This document shows positions 48,901-59,220 of a stretch of 64,000 nt of DNA, one piece after another. Position numbers and translations under genes: made by a program. Position 1 is the first letter of the stretch; every line of letters begins with the position of its first letter. Origin of the DNA: Aristolochia californica (taxonomy: Eukaryota > Streptophyta > Magnoliopsida > Piperales > Aristolochiaceae); contig JARWKL010000015.1 in assembly GCA_029961685.1 (NCBI GenBank), forward strand, positions 20,801,220 to 20,865,219, given 5' to 3'. The notes beneath the pieces are model-generated. The model was not told the DNA's origin. It worked only from the letters and a program-made list of their open reading frames with translations, and did not search any database.

Positions 48901-50033
48901 GAGAATTAACAAATGACAAAGGCATCAATACTGCTAACCTGTAAGACCACATCAAGGAACAAAACGTGGGTGAACGGATCACGCTTCTTTGCAAGTACCC
49001 TCTGCAAATGCCACACTGCAACTACAACTGAATGTAACTGATCCATACAGATCCTCATCCTCTGCCACAGGCCTTCCTTCGCCTTTGCACCTCCTCCAAT
49101 CTGTGGAGTTCCGCTCCTATGGATACCCCCAGGTCCACCAAACCCACCTGATGATGCTGAAATCGCCTTCATATCCAATGCTGCAGCAATACTCCTCATT
49201 CCATGACTCTTATACTTGGTAACCAATCCCTCCACAGTGTCCTTAAGTTCCCCCAAATTGTAAAACACCTGCAAACCGCTGCCAACCTCTGCCTGGTTCA
49301 AGCCCTCCATCCCTCTGTCCAGAACCCTCATTCCCTCAGATCTCAATTGCGTCCCAATCTCGGTCAACCACGCCATCTCCTCATCAACAACTGAGATTCC
49401 CGATAATACATTCTCTTCACATAGCATTTGAATTTCGTGATGCAATTGCGCAGCCTTGGCAATATCCAACTTATCTGGGTCGGAGGCGGAGCTAGATACA
49501 AGATCCTTGAGTTTTTTGGACTGGCGGAGGAGGCGAACGGTGGCCTGAAGGAGCTGGGAGGTGGCATGGAGGTTGGAGAGCTGTACGGTCTGGAGGCGGA
49601 TGTGGCGGTGAGGCTCGGCAATTTCAATGCGTACGCGGCGAACAGACGACTGGAGCGTGGAGATCCCAGATCGGACAACAGTGAGGGCGGAGTCGGCGTC
49701 CTTGAGGGAGGATAGTTGAGAAAGGAGGTCATTATGTCGAGAGAGGACCTCGGAGCGGATTTGTGCCTCTAGGAGACGTATTGCCTCTTGGAGACGCTCG
49801 GCGCTGGCGGCGGCGGAGCCGGATGTGAGAGCCTGGGAGGAGAATTTTGTGGAGGAGAAATCTGGGGAGAGGAAAGCTGAGAAGACCGGATCGGAAGCGA
49901 ATGAATCGAGGGGGGAAGCAGATGAATGATGGGCAGAAGCGGTAACAGTGGATTTTTCTTTGAAGGTTGAGAGTCGTTGGAGAGGGGACGGAGGCACGGA
50001 GGAGCGGTGCAGGCTTGGCGAAGCCGCCGCCAT
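45958..50033 (-). CDS. COG5: Conserved oligomeric Golgi complex subunit 5 (COG5)
   Basis: COG5 belongs to lobe B of the COG tether that captures retrograde vesicles at the Golgi. Three exons join in phase 0: 50033-48939, 47532-47059 and 46902-45958, giving 837 residues, the usual plant size. All introns are GT-AG. Conserved segments are SDPVFSAFLSPDFSSTKFSS (around 47-66), the coiled-coil region ERLQEAIRLLEAQIRSEVLS (79-98) and following, the block SLKDADSALTVVRSGISTLQ, and in exon 1 LWQRMRICMDQLHSVVVAVW. Exon 2 carries DRVWEALVKSFASQLKSAFT. The C-terminal part includes MARDMAELELAVSQNLFPVE, ALRPVIFLETSQL and LHHLYSRAPEEL. The start is the first ATG of a long frame. No disruption was seen. 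The upstream region may be shared with a plus-strand transcript. Confidence 0.95.
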
Positions 50034-50099
50034 GAGCCCGAAGTGAAGTGATGGTATATCAGCTTCCTCTGCGAAACTCCATTTGCCACCCCGAAGTCG

Positions 50100-50332
50100 G
50101 TTAGTGCTTTTTCTTTCAGAGATGACTGGATCTAATACGTCTATACGAGTTTTGCCACTCTTTTAAATTTATTTTACATAAGTGCCACTAACTATAAAAT
50201 AGAACCTAAGTGCTCTCGCTATTCATCCGCTCTCCCGGCCTATTATCTCCTTCCTCCCCACCGTTCCAGAACCCTCCGGACGATGCTGTCTCTTCCTTTC
50301 ACCTGCGTCCACGACGGTACGTTTCTCGCTAT

Positions 50333-50376
<44 letters not shown>

Positions 50377-51069
50377 TTCTCTCTCTCTCTTCCTTCTCTC
50401 TCTCTCTCTCTCTCTCTTTAAATTTTTCGTTGCGACTAGCGAGAGAAATTTTGAATCTGAAATTGATCCGGCATTTTGGTATGGTTGGTTTCACTAATTT
50501 TAAATTTTCTAGTAAGACTATGAGAAATGAGATTCTAAGCAAATAAAGTTCTCCTTGTTAAAAGTCTTATCGTTTGCACGAATGTTCTATACAGAGTTAC
50601 TGCTAAATCTGTTCTATATTATAGCTCATTATCAGTGTCGTTTTTCTATTCTTTTTTTGCTAACAATATCTTTATGGCTTGGCATTGTTTCTAGTGAGAG
50701 CGAGTGAACTAATTATTATCTTGTTCTGATTTACCAATTTCAAGCTAGCTTAAAACATCTCCCAATTCTAAGACCATGTTCTTGTTTATGGAGTCTATCG
50801 TATCCCTCTTAAGCAACATTGTGTCATTACATATATATCATTCATAACATGTAAAACACCAACGGTCTCGTACAGCATAACTTTGTTATTGATCTGATAT
50901 AGAAGTGCATCTACAAACTTGAGCAAGATTATAAGACTGTCTTACTGGAGCAATTATGAGTAGGAAGTCGAATGTATCTCCACTCACAAGATCCAATGTC
51001 CATACTATAACTCATATATGAACTTTTGCTAATGAGCTAAAGAACAGGAAGGCAACAGCAATACCAGAA
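50100..51069 (+). other. Non-coding region with CT microsatellite
   Basis: A leader-like segment (50210-50316) ending in GACG before GTACGT at about 50318 is followed by the CT tract at 50338-50418. No coding exon follows before the duplicated RALF-like gene end. It could be a promoter and untranslated exon of a gene that lost its body, or the divergent promoter side of COG5. Confidence 0.4.
50338..50418 (+). repeat. CT dinucleotide microsatellite
   Basis: About 80 bases of nearly pure CT repeat with two TTCCTT interruptions. CT tracts are common in plant 5' leaders. Confidence 0.95.
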
Positions 51070-51395
51070 ACATATTTTGACAAATGAAGCTCAAAATTAT
51101 TTTCTGTTTGTTACTTTTTCTCTCTTTCTTTTTGTCACCAAGTATACCCAGATCAGATCATGTCATTCCCTTCATTTTCATTATTACTGAGACTTTCTGG
51201 AGTACTGAAATCTGGTTTCTCTCTTCGTTTTGTCAACACGTATACCCAAATCGGATCGTGTTGTTCCCTTCATTTTCATTACTGAAATCTGGTTGAAACT
51301 GCGGATTCCTTCTTATGTTCTCTTCTTCTTTACTTTCTGCAGCCAAATAGCTGGCTTTTCTGTGGACAAAAAGCAATAAAAAGGAGGAAGAAGTG
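51070..51395 (+). pseudogene. Duplicated 3' end of the RALF-like gene, part 1
   Basis: The sequence from CTCAAAATTATTTTCTG onward, through GTCACCAAGTAT, GACTTTCTGGAGTACTGAAA and TTTCTGCAG, to TCTGTGGACAAAAAGCAATA matches the last intron and terminal exon of the RALF-like gene (about 44600-44850). The acceptor AG is kept, followed by CCAAATAG instead of CACAATAG. An internal segment of about 98 bp (CCAAATCGGATCGTG type) is tandemly duplicated. The coding first exon is absent. The copy is then split by the LTR element that begins at 51396. Confidence 0.75.
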
Positions 51396-51819
51396 TGTTA
51401 CGGTCCCAGATCTGACACGTGAGGAAGACGATGACGATGAATAGGAATGAGATGTTACGGTCTCAAAGGGAGAATCCGACCTGTTTACTCTAAGCTTACT
51501 CTAAATTAACTTCAATACTCAATGCTTATGTTTCTCATTACTTTTACCCCTTAAATAGGGTTCACCCGGTTAGGGTTTACAATAAAATATTTTAAAAATA
51601 TCCCTATAAATAAAATATTAAAAAATACCCCTATAAACAAAATATTCCTTAAATACCCCTGTAACTTAAAACTGAAATAAAATAAAATAAATTAAAGAAA
51701 ACAACTAAAATAATAATGTTATTGCATGTATAACATTTAATGTTATTGCGTGCATAACATTACACCCCCTTTGGAAGACCAGCTTGTCCTCAAGCTCGGA
51801 AGCAGTGTCTGCGCAAATG

Positions 51820-52212
51820 TCAACCGCGGTATCGGATTGCCTCAAGCCAACGAATTTTTTTTTTCCAGTTGACCCAGTCTGAGTTGGCCGGGGTTGACTC
51901 GGTTTTGGAAGCCCGGTCCCGCGCACGACTAAGTTTCCTGCGCTCATCAAATTTTCCTAACTTAGGAAAAATTGAATCGGGAGTCATCTTCCTCCTTCGA
52001 CGGAAATTTTGCCGACGGCTCTTCTGGGGAAATCGGAAATCTTCCTCATCCTCATGTCGATCCCGAATTGAGCGGCCGTCGGACATTGCGGGAACCTCGG
52101 CTCCTTCCCTCACGGCACCGACTAAGGCGGGCGACGGTCGTATGCCGTCCTCACGGCACCGCACAGTGCGGAAATTTCGTCGACAGTCTCCTGTTGCTCT
52201 GGCGGTGAACAA
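51820..52212 (-). CDS. Second, overlapping ORF of the LTR element
   Basis: An open frame of 130 codons, rich in Arg and Lys (RRQNFRRRRKMTPDS), overlaps the end of the main ORF in another frame. It could be the continuation of one longer gag-like protein after a frameshift, or chance. It has no known domain. Confidence 0.35.
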   Translation of the reverse strand: MFTARATGDCRRNFRTVRCREDGIRPSPALVGAVREGAEVPAMSDGRSIRDRHEDEEDFRFPQKSRRQNFRRRRKMTPDSIFPKLGKFDERRKLSRARDRASKTESTPANSDWVNWKKKIRWLEAIRYRG

Positions 52213-52879
52213 CAGCCCTTGGAGGCTTTGCCGCTTGGAAATTTGCTGAGATAGGGTGCTTGCAGAAATATTTTTTGGTCGGAATGGCTGAAAATTTTTC
52301 CCTCTCCCATTCGGAACGGACTGTGGTTTGTCGTGAACAGGGGAGGTTTGATTTCAGGATTTCGGAAATCTCTTCCGAAAGGGTGAGCTTTCGGACTTGA
52401 GGGGGAACCTGGAAACGCTCTTCCGTGGGTGTCGCTGAAGGGATTTCGTGATATCCTTCCGATTTGGGACATGTTGAGTCCCCAATTTTGGAGGTCGCCG
52501 TCGCAGAATCGACGTCGGTGATCGGCGCTGGTGGAGGTGAGGGTGGATGGTGGTGCTGAGGCGTTTGGGGTGAATCTGGATTTGAGGTTTCCCCCAAATC
52601 CTCTGCAGGATGCTCGGCCGGTAGACGGAACGAAGCCGAAGCCAAAGCGTTATCGTCAAAGACAGTTTTTCCATGGGATGCCTCTATATACCTCTTCATT
52701 CGCCTTAATTTCACTCCGTCGGAGATATCTTCTCCAAGGAATGCCTCTCTGTACTCCGTCGTCAACCAATATTGTACCCAACCAGCATGCCACATCTGTA
52801 TACTTTTCGACTTGTCACCATCTTCAGCCATTTCACGGACTTGTTTGTGCATCGCCAAATATGGATCTTCGATGGGCAT
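52151..52879 (-). CDS. Unrecognised protein of the non-autonomous LTR element
   Basis: The frame starts at the first ATG after the primer-binding site and would give 242 residues. The N-terminal third is rich in aromatic and charged residues (MPIEDPYLAMHKQ, MWHAGWVQYWLTTEYREAF). The middle is Pro/Ser/His-rich (PQTPQHHHPPSPPPAP). The end is basic. There is no zinc knuckle, protease, integrase or reverse transcriptase motif. Position and composition suggest a gag-like or element-specific protein, but I do not recognise it. The frame continues upstream into the LTR without a stop, so a start at 52996 cannot be excluded. Confidence 0.5.
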   Translation of the reverse strand: MPIEDPYLAMHKQVREMAEDGDKSKSIQMWHAGWVQYWLTTEYREAFLGEDISDGVKLRRMKRYIEASHGKTVFDDNALASASFRLPAEHPAEDLGETSNPDSPQTPQHHHPPSPPPAPITDVDSATATSKIGDSTCPKSEGYHEIPSATPTEERFQVPPQVRKLTLSEEISEILKSNLPCSRQTTVRSEWEREKFSAIPTKKYFCKHPISANFQAAKPPRAVVHRQSNRRLSTKFPHCAVP

Positions 52880-52900
52880 CGTGTTCCTGCTCTGATACCA
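52880..52900 (-). other. Primer-binding site (tRNA-iMet) of the LTR element
   Basis: On the minus strand TGGTATCAGAGCAGG begins two bases inside the 5' LTR edge. This gives the element's orientation. Confidence 0.8.
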
Positions 52901-53316
52901 GTTGTTACGGTCCCAGATCTTACACGTGAGGAAAACGATGACGATGAATAGGAATGGGATGATTGAGCTTTGAAGGAAGTTCGACCTGGATCTCAAAGGG
53001 AGAATCTGATCTGTTTACTCTAAACTTACTCTAAATTAACTTCAATACTCAATGCTTGTATTTCTCATTACTCTTACCCCTTAAATAGGGTTCACCCGGT
53101 TAGGGTTTACAATAAAATATTCTAAAAATATCCCTATAAATAAAATATTAAAAAAATACCTCTATAAATAAAATATTCCTAAAATACCCCTCTAACCTAA
53201 AACTAAAATAAAATAAAGTAAATTAAAAAAAACTAAAATAAAATAAAGTAAATTAAAAAAACTAAAATAATAATATTATTGCATATATAACATTTAATGT
53301 TATTACATACATAACA

Positions 53317-53480
53317 AAGTGGAAGCCACCTGTGAAAAATTGTCGTTTTGTTCACCTGTTGAATAACAAATACAATTAAGGGATAGGCTCATTGCAAAAG
53401 CTTGGCTCTGTTGTTAATAAAGTGTCCAACTAGTTTGGAGCCCAGTACAGCACTATTGTACCTCAAACTGCAAGTCCTTC
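53317..53480 (+). pseudogene. Duplicated 3' end of the RALF-like gene, part 2
   Basis: After the LTR element the copy resumes with GTGGAAGCCACC and contains CATTGCAAAAGCTTGGCTCT, matching CTATTGCAAAAGCTTGGTTCT downstream of the RALF-like gene (about 44855-45010). Before the insertion this was continuous with 51070-51395. Confidence 0.75.
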
Positions 53481-54115
53481 AATGCTGTTGCGATCAATCT
53501 ATTCTCTCTTCACTACAACCCTTTTCTCTATTGATTCACTACATATTTTTCACTCTTCATTAGAGGTGGGAAAGACAAAGTAAATTAAACCTTTTCACAT
53601 TTAATACTGAAGTAGTTTTATGAAAAATAATAAGCTTCACTCTTCAGGCACAAGAGAGTAATTTACACTATTAGTTTTTACTTAAATTACAAATGTTTTA
53701 ATTCTGATTGAAAAACAAATTTGCAAATAATTTCATGGAAACTGAGATACCTGTGTAACAATAACTAGTTAAGCTCTAATGGTTTGGTTAGGAAGGACTG
53801 ATAAAAAATAAAATGAACAAGCAACTGCAGTGACATGCAATCTTATGCTTTCAAGAACTTCGAGTTCCATAAAGAAAGAAGATCAAATCAGAAAACTTGA
53901 ACCCAACGTAACAGAAATTGATAAGCGTTTGCACTGGGCAAAAAAACACAGAACCCTGCCTTCCAATTCACTCCTTTCCTGGTTGAATTCCACATTTTCA
54001 CAATGCAAATAAGTAATCCACTTTCTGCCCTGCACCGCTTGCAACTTCTTAAGCTCAAAGAATAGTGTTTGACCAGCTTCCTGAATCAGGAAGTTTTCAG
54101 CTTGAGCAAAGAATA
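53481..54115. other. Spacer downstream of ALG13
   Basis: AT-rich DNA with the probable ALG13 3' UTR at its right end. The short open frame at 53830-54012 has no known domain. Confidence 0.5.
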
Positions 54116-55154
54116 TCAGTCATCAGGGAACCCAAGAAACCTGTTAATGCACTTAGCAGCTGGTGTAGCATCTGCTGGTGGATATGAAATCAGAGATTCC
54201 AAGTCCATGGTCCTGATAGTCTCATGGAGATTCTGTGGCCGAGCACAAAGCAGATGCTTTCTCTCTGCTAATTCTTCAGCTAGCTCACTTTGATGATTGT
54301 CCATCAAATCCTCATTTACAACTACGATTAAAGATTTACCCAGTCGCAACGCCTCAAAGATGCTTCCGGAACCTTTACGAAAGTAAACAGATTAGCTGCA
54401 TGTCTCTTTTTTTCTTCTCTCTCTAAACGCAATTGCGAGGGATGAATATAAGAAATTTAAGCAACTTGAAAACAAAACCCTATTAAAAAAAATACTGATG
54501 AGCTAATCAAGTATTACCTGCATGACTGATTACAAGGGAAGCTGACTTCAGGTAGTCAGAAATGCTAGATGAGAAAGTAAAGTAGTCCACAGTCAAACAC
54601 CCTTCTCCTGAAGTCTGCATTGTAAACCACCATTTTATAAATTGACTCGAGAATGTGCATTATCACATGTACAGTCTAGGCTTGCAATGAATGGCCCTCA
54701 CTTTGATGGTCAGCAGGAGCTTCAGACAGGAGATAACCATTCAGAGGAGGGCCAGAAATCTTAGGTACTGACCCATCCACAGAGACAGTTTGTAGAGTAG
54801 CACCACAGGTGGCTTTTGTTCCAAAGAGGCCAAAAGAATGACCACGTCAGGGACTTTTTGTTTTCTACTACCAAAAATCTTTATGAGTTTTCACAATATC
54901 AAAGAGGAAAGAATGAACAGAAAAGCATGAAACAAAAAATTAAAAATTAAAAAATTAAAAAATGTGAGAATTAAAACCTTTGAGGGGATATATGACCCAC
55001 GGCCCATTTGAATGAGAAGATCAGTATAACCTTTTCTTGAGAGTTCTTCTTTAACGTTAAAAGCATCAACTCCTCTGACAAGAGCATCAAAACAAGTAGT
55101 CCCCACAGTCACAAACACAGTTTTCTTTGATCTTCCATCAGCAGTTTCTTCCAT
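54116..55154 (-). CDS. ALG13: UDP-GlcNAc transferase subunit ALG13
   Basis: ALG13 is the catalytic partner of ALG14 on the cytosolic face of the ER, adding the second N-acetylglucosamine to dolichol-PP-GlcNAc in N-glycan assembly. Three exons join in frame: 55154-54978, 54614-54518 and 54372-54116, giving 176 residues, the common plant length for the single-domain form. The sequence shows KTVFVTVGTTCFDALV near the start, GYTDLLIQMGRGSYIPSK, VDYFTFSSSISDYLKSASLV, ISHAGSGSIFEALRLGKSLI, VVNEDLMDNHQSELAEELAE and the end NRFLGFPDD. The ISHAGSGSIFE loop binds UDP-sugar in this family. An in-frame ATG at 55199 would add 15 residues. I chose 55154 because it gives the family length. Confidence 0.9.
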
Positions 55155-56294
55155 GTATTCTCTCAGTTTTAAACAGGTGGTCCTGTTTACAAACACCAAT
55201 CTCTCATAAAAAAACAGGCATTACTTGAACGAAACAAACCATCTCAATATAATGCATATGAAAATCAAGTTATAGTCTTTATTTATTTTTTTACTTGTTC
55301 AGTTGAGAAATGAGAAAAATAAAAAAAGGTGTAAAATGGACAATCAATACTAGTCTTTTTTTCTAGTTTCATACCAAAACGAGGATCCAGATTAATGAAA
55401 CCTTTGAGAAAATTCAGAAACAATATAGAAGACCTCAAGACGAACAAACTCATCATCCTCCGAACATAGTTATGATTCACAAAATTTGTCCTATAGATAA
55501 TATTAGTCATATAGAGGACAAATCTCACAACAAGATTTACCCACGTAACCACCTCCAACAGTGAAGCGAAGGGAAAAGATTTTTTTTATGATTGAAAGAT
55601 CATTGATTGGTAAAAAGTTCATGCACAACTTGAACAATATTTCACTCTCAGACAAAAATAGCTTCAGTCTTCCCCACAAAAAAGAAAAAAAAAAGGAAAC
55701 AAAAACAACACACTAAGATCAATATAAAAGATGTTTTAAAATAGGTAACAACACACAAACAATATAACGGTAACCCACATTCTCAACCTAACCATTAGTA
55801 TATCTACAAAAAGCATTGAACTAGAAAGATCAAAGAAAGTGGGACTTTCTAATTTGGGAAAAAAGAAGAAACCCGACGATCTTAAGAAAAGCGAAGAGAC
55901 CGAAAGGGAAAACTAGGGTTGGGTTCGATGATGCAAGAAATATAAGAACATGAAGAATCTCAGCTCACAAAATTGCAAGAAGATGAAAGATTGGAAGAAT
56001 AAAGAAACATTGTTGGGTGAACATCTAATCGTTCCATGGAAAACAACAGAGCAACAAATTGAAACCATACCCTGCTCGATAGTCCTCGATCGACTGATGA
56101 ATAGTAAGTGTGTCAATGGGGAACAGATCAACCGAGGGTTCGATCTTTGGGAGATAGTGAAACACGAAGAGAACAAAGGAGAACGGAGAAGCAAGGCTAA
56201 TAAATATTTCTATTTTTCCTTCATGTGCTGACACGCTTGTCCTTGCATTAGTACATAAGATTTTCAAGTCGGGTTTGGAAAAAAATCTTAAAGA
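55155..56294. other. ALG13 upstream region
   Basis: AT-rich DNA with short open frames on both strands (for example 55950-56231) and no known domain. The ALG13 promoter and perhaps an untranslated exon lie here. Confidence 0.5.
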
Positions 56295-56309
56295 GGGGGG
56301 GGGGGGGGG
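56295..56309 (+). repeat. Homopolymer run of 15 G
   Basis: Fifteen consecutive G bases, directly before a 44-bp minisatellite. It is unusual in AT-rich DNA and prone to length errors in sequencing. Confidence 0.9.
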
Positions 56310-56329
56310 TGTTTATTGCACTTTGTAAG

Positions 56330-56512
56330 TGCTATGGAAAGTAAAGTGAATTACCTAGTGAAAATGAAAGTGAATCACTTGTTTGTGTTAGTGTGCGCAA
56401 TGGAAAGTGCAGTGTAAAGTATTTGTTTGTGTTAGTGTACATTATGGAAAGTGGAGTGTAAAGTACTTGTTTGTGTTAGTGTGCACAATTAAAAATGCGG
56501 TGTAAAGTGCAA
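56330..56512 (+). repeat. Minisatellite, about 44-bp unit
   Basis: Three close units built on TTGTTTGTGTTAGTGTGC, CAATGGAAAGTG and CAGTGTAAAGTA begin near 56378, 56422 and 56466. A diverged partial unit lies upstream. No coding frame is apparent. Confidence 0.8.
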
Positions 56513-56636
56513 AAAGATTTTTTATTAATAAAATATTTTGATAGATCTGACTTTTATAACTTTTTTTATTAATAAACTAAAAGATAGATTCTCATTTAAC
56601 CCCATTTAACAAATGCTATTATTGGGAGGGGATGCT

Positions 56637-57110
56637 AATTCATTGATTCTCTTCCTTTAAATATGATTTCTGATGCTCAAAGTCAATGGTTAGAAAAGCT
56701 ATTCACAATGAAAGAGATTGGATGCAGTGTTGAAATGCCTTGGATACAGCTCATGGTCCTGATGGTTTTTATGGAAAAAAAATTCAGAGCTTCATGGGGT
56801 TCTATGGCTGAAGATATATCTACAAAGATGGCTGATTTCTACTCTAAGGAATTTCTTATAGAAATATGAGTGCTTCGTTCATTGCTTTGCTGCCAAAGAA
56901 GGCCTCTATTCAGAAGGTATCCAATCTTAGACCAATTACCTTAATATCGAGAGCTTATAAAATTACCTCTGGGGATACTAGCCAATAGGTGATAATCTGT
57001 CATGCCTAATATCATCAGAAAGGAACAAAGCTCATTCATGAAAGGAAGAATGATTTTGGAAGCAGCAATGGGAGTTCATGATTTTATTTCACCTTCTCCA
57101 CTGTAACTTG
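56637..57110 (+). pseudogene. L1-type LINE reverse transcriptase relic
   Basis: Read with frame changes, the plus strand gives AHGPDGF (the APGPDGF block), then SASFIALLPKKASIQKVSNL followed by RPITLISRAYKI, LGILANR and EQSSFMKGRMILEA. These match, in order, the plant LINE blocks for I.LIPK...DFRPISL...YKI, K.LANRL and QSAFVKGR.I.D. Stops and frameshifts are present, so it is inactive. Confidence 0.8.
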
Positions 57111-59133
57111 ATTCCACTGAGGAGAAAATGCCTCTTCAGGGGAAAACCACGACCGAAGTACACAAGGCCAAAAAACTGCAGAAATCAAAGTTGAGGCCTA
57201 AAAACAGATTATAAGCTAGTCGGAGGAAATTCAGAGAAAGAGCAGAATCAACAAAAATGTACAAATTCGAATAGGTGTTGAAAAGTCAATTTTGTACAAA
57301 TCCAATGAAGGATAGAACACCCGGTGGAATCAAATCTGCCGATAATACAGAAGAAAGAGATCATTCAAATCCAAATACCATTACGTGCAAGGTCAGAATC
57401 TAAATCTAAGCATCCTAGTTCATAAAAAAATAAAAAAATAAAAATCAGTAAAAACAAACCACATCACAACAACACAAAATCGAACGAAAGACGAAATGGG
57501 AAACAAATTCCCGAACCAGAAAAGGGAAGCACTGACTTCTACGAAAATGGAAACGAAAAATAAAATGAGAGGCAGAGGAAACTAATTCCAAACCAAGAAG
57601 AACTATTTCAGCCTCATACCTTCGATTTCCAGGAAGAAGGGTTTACCCTAATATCTGCCGAATCAAGCGCAAGCAGGAAACAGTGCTGCTCGCGGAAGGT
57701 TGTCCCTCTCAAGAATCGCTGGGGAGAGGTCATAAATACCAGTTGGTAAGAAAGACAATTATAAATGGGTAAGACCCTAGTCCACCCCTGACCCCCAGTT
57801 ACATTCCTGGGAGCAATTACCAACATCATCTGATATAAAAATGCAGTAAGATGTGATCGGCCATATTTATGAGATGGGTCATCAGCATCCTTAGCAGGCA
57901 AACAATAGAAGCTGTTTATTTTAAGATAGATCCACTAGTTAGAAGTCAAGACAAACTGTTGTAGGATATGCATCACAAGCACTCGATACACGATCTGTAC
58001 TCATCCCTAGATAACCATTATAGAGTCTGCCAGCTAAAAGATACAACTGTTTTCACGCTTCTAACCGTCTAAATTCATTTCTACACGATTACCCGTTCAT
58101 CTTCTAGACAAATCACCCCAAATTAGGCTGTGAAACTAAAATTAAATTAAATACAATATTAATTTAATAAAAAAATTATGATTTAGTCATACTTGCTGAA
58201 ATTTGGGGAAAATCGAAGCCGAATGGGGAAATAAATGCCTAATGGAAATAGAAATTAATCGATGCCCAAATGTCAAATTCGAAGAAAATCGAAATCAAAA
58301 TGGAGGAAATCGAACGAAATCGGAAAGTATCTTGGGGGAAAAGAGAATAGCAAGAGGGAAAAAAGAGTGGGAAACCGAAAGTGGGAAGAAAGGGAGGCTG
58401 AGTGGGAGATGCAAGAGAACATAAAATAGTGTGTGTTTTGGCTTTGGATGTCCAATCCATTTGCAACAATTCGCGTCAAAGACCATCATGCTATGGAACA
58501 TAAAATTGTCCCTCTTTCGTGCATAACAAGCCCCCAATCAGCCCAAACGGACACATTCTCAAAGTGTTGCAACCTCCACCAAGCCCCACCATCTATCAAG
58601 TCATGAAGAGAAAGGTCTCCTTTCTTTGGGTGACAGTGGAGTAGGAGGCACCAATCTCCCCCTTCCAATCTGTGAAGAAAAGAGGAAGGTGAAGGATGTA
58701 CCATTAGAGATCACTTCCCACATTACGCATAGGGAAGGGGCATGAGAGATGGTGAAACCACGCGAAAACTTGAATAGAATTGGATTTCCAAATCACTTCC
58801 TCTCTCCTAAATAAAATTCCCATTTTTGTCCTTGACCTGACCTCAACTCATCTCCATGGTTATGTTTTTCTCTTTCATTTGTGGCCTCAGTAGCCAACCC
58901 ATTGCCTATCCTTCGGTTTCCACCCGTTCGGCGGGGTTTACTCGTATCTAGGTTAACAGTCTTTAGCCCCAAGTTTACTCACCATGATAAAATATAAGCT
59001 TTCAGCTTTCTTAACATTGACAAAAAATAGTGACCGAAAGTGTCTGAAAATAAGTACAAACGCATCCTCTTGGGTTCTCCATCTGTGGGGGTGAGGCGAA
59101 CGTTGAGGATTTGAGAGGAAAAAAGCTATAAAC
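57111..59133. other. Intergenic stretch and cytochrome b5 upstream region
   Basis: No supported gene. An open frame at 57614-57901 (minus) ends at a donor-like GAAG before GTATGAGG and could be part of an untranslated leader exon, but no coding exon was found downstream of it. The last few hundred bases should contain the cytochrome b5 promoter. Confidence 0.45.
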
Positions 59134-59220
59134 ATGCCTACTATCACAAAGCTCTTTACACTGCAAGAAGCTTCGGAGCACAACAAGAAAGAGGACTGCT
59201 GGGTCGTCATTGATGGGAAG
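59134..59220 (+). CDS. Cytochrome b5, first coding exon only
   Basis: The exon encodes 29 residues, [19 protein letters not shown] then [10 protein letters not shown], and ends before GTACAA, a donor in phase 0. [20 protein letters not shown] is the N-terminal part of the heme-binding domain of plant cytochrome b5, the ER electron carrier that serves fatty-acid desaturases and some P450s. The next residues should be VYDV and the heme-ligand HPGG motif. I did not find them in the remaining 4.8 kb, so the intron seems to exceed the window. That intron would contain two LINE remnants in the opposite orientation. Alternatively, the gene is a fragment cut after exon 1. Confidence 0.8.

Larger units (their letters stand above)
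51396..53316 (-). mobile_element. Non-autonomous Ty1/copia-type LTR element, intact ends
   Basis: LTRs at 51396-51759 (364 bp) and 52903-53316 (414 bp) are closely similar, begin TGTTACGG and end CATAACA on the plus strand. AAGTG flanks both ends (51391-51395 and 53317-53321), a perfect 5-bp target duplication. GCTCTGATACCAGT beside the right LTR is the reverse complement of the tRNA-iMet primer site, and AAAGGGGGTG beside the left LTR (minus strand) is the polypurine tract. The element therefore reads on the minus strand. Its 1.14-kb interior has one main ORF and no polymerase. Its insertion splits the duplicated RALF-like gene end. Confidence 0.92.

Noticed and set aside
49428..49715. Plus-strand 95-codon frame rich in Gly and Glu
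   Set aside because: It is the antisense shadow of COG5 exon 1.
50210..50546. Ser/Leu-rich frames across the CT microsatellite on both strands
   Set aside because: Dinucleotide repeats leave frames open. No conserved sequence or splice support is seen.
57614..57901. 95-codon minus-strand frame
   Set aside because: No known domain, no homologous block and no downstream coding exon. It may be leader sequence at most.
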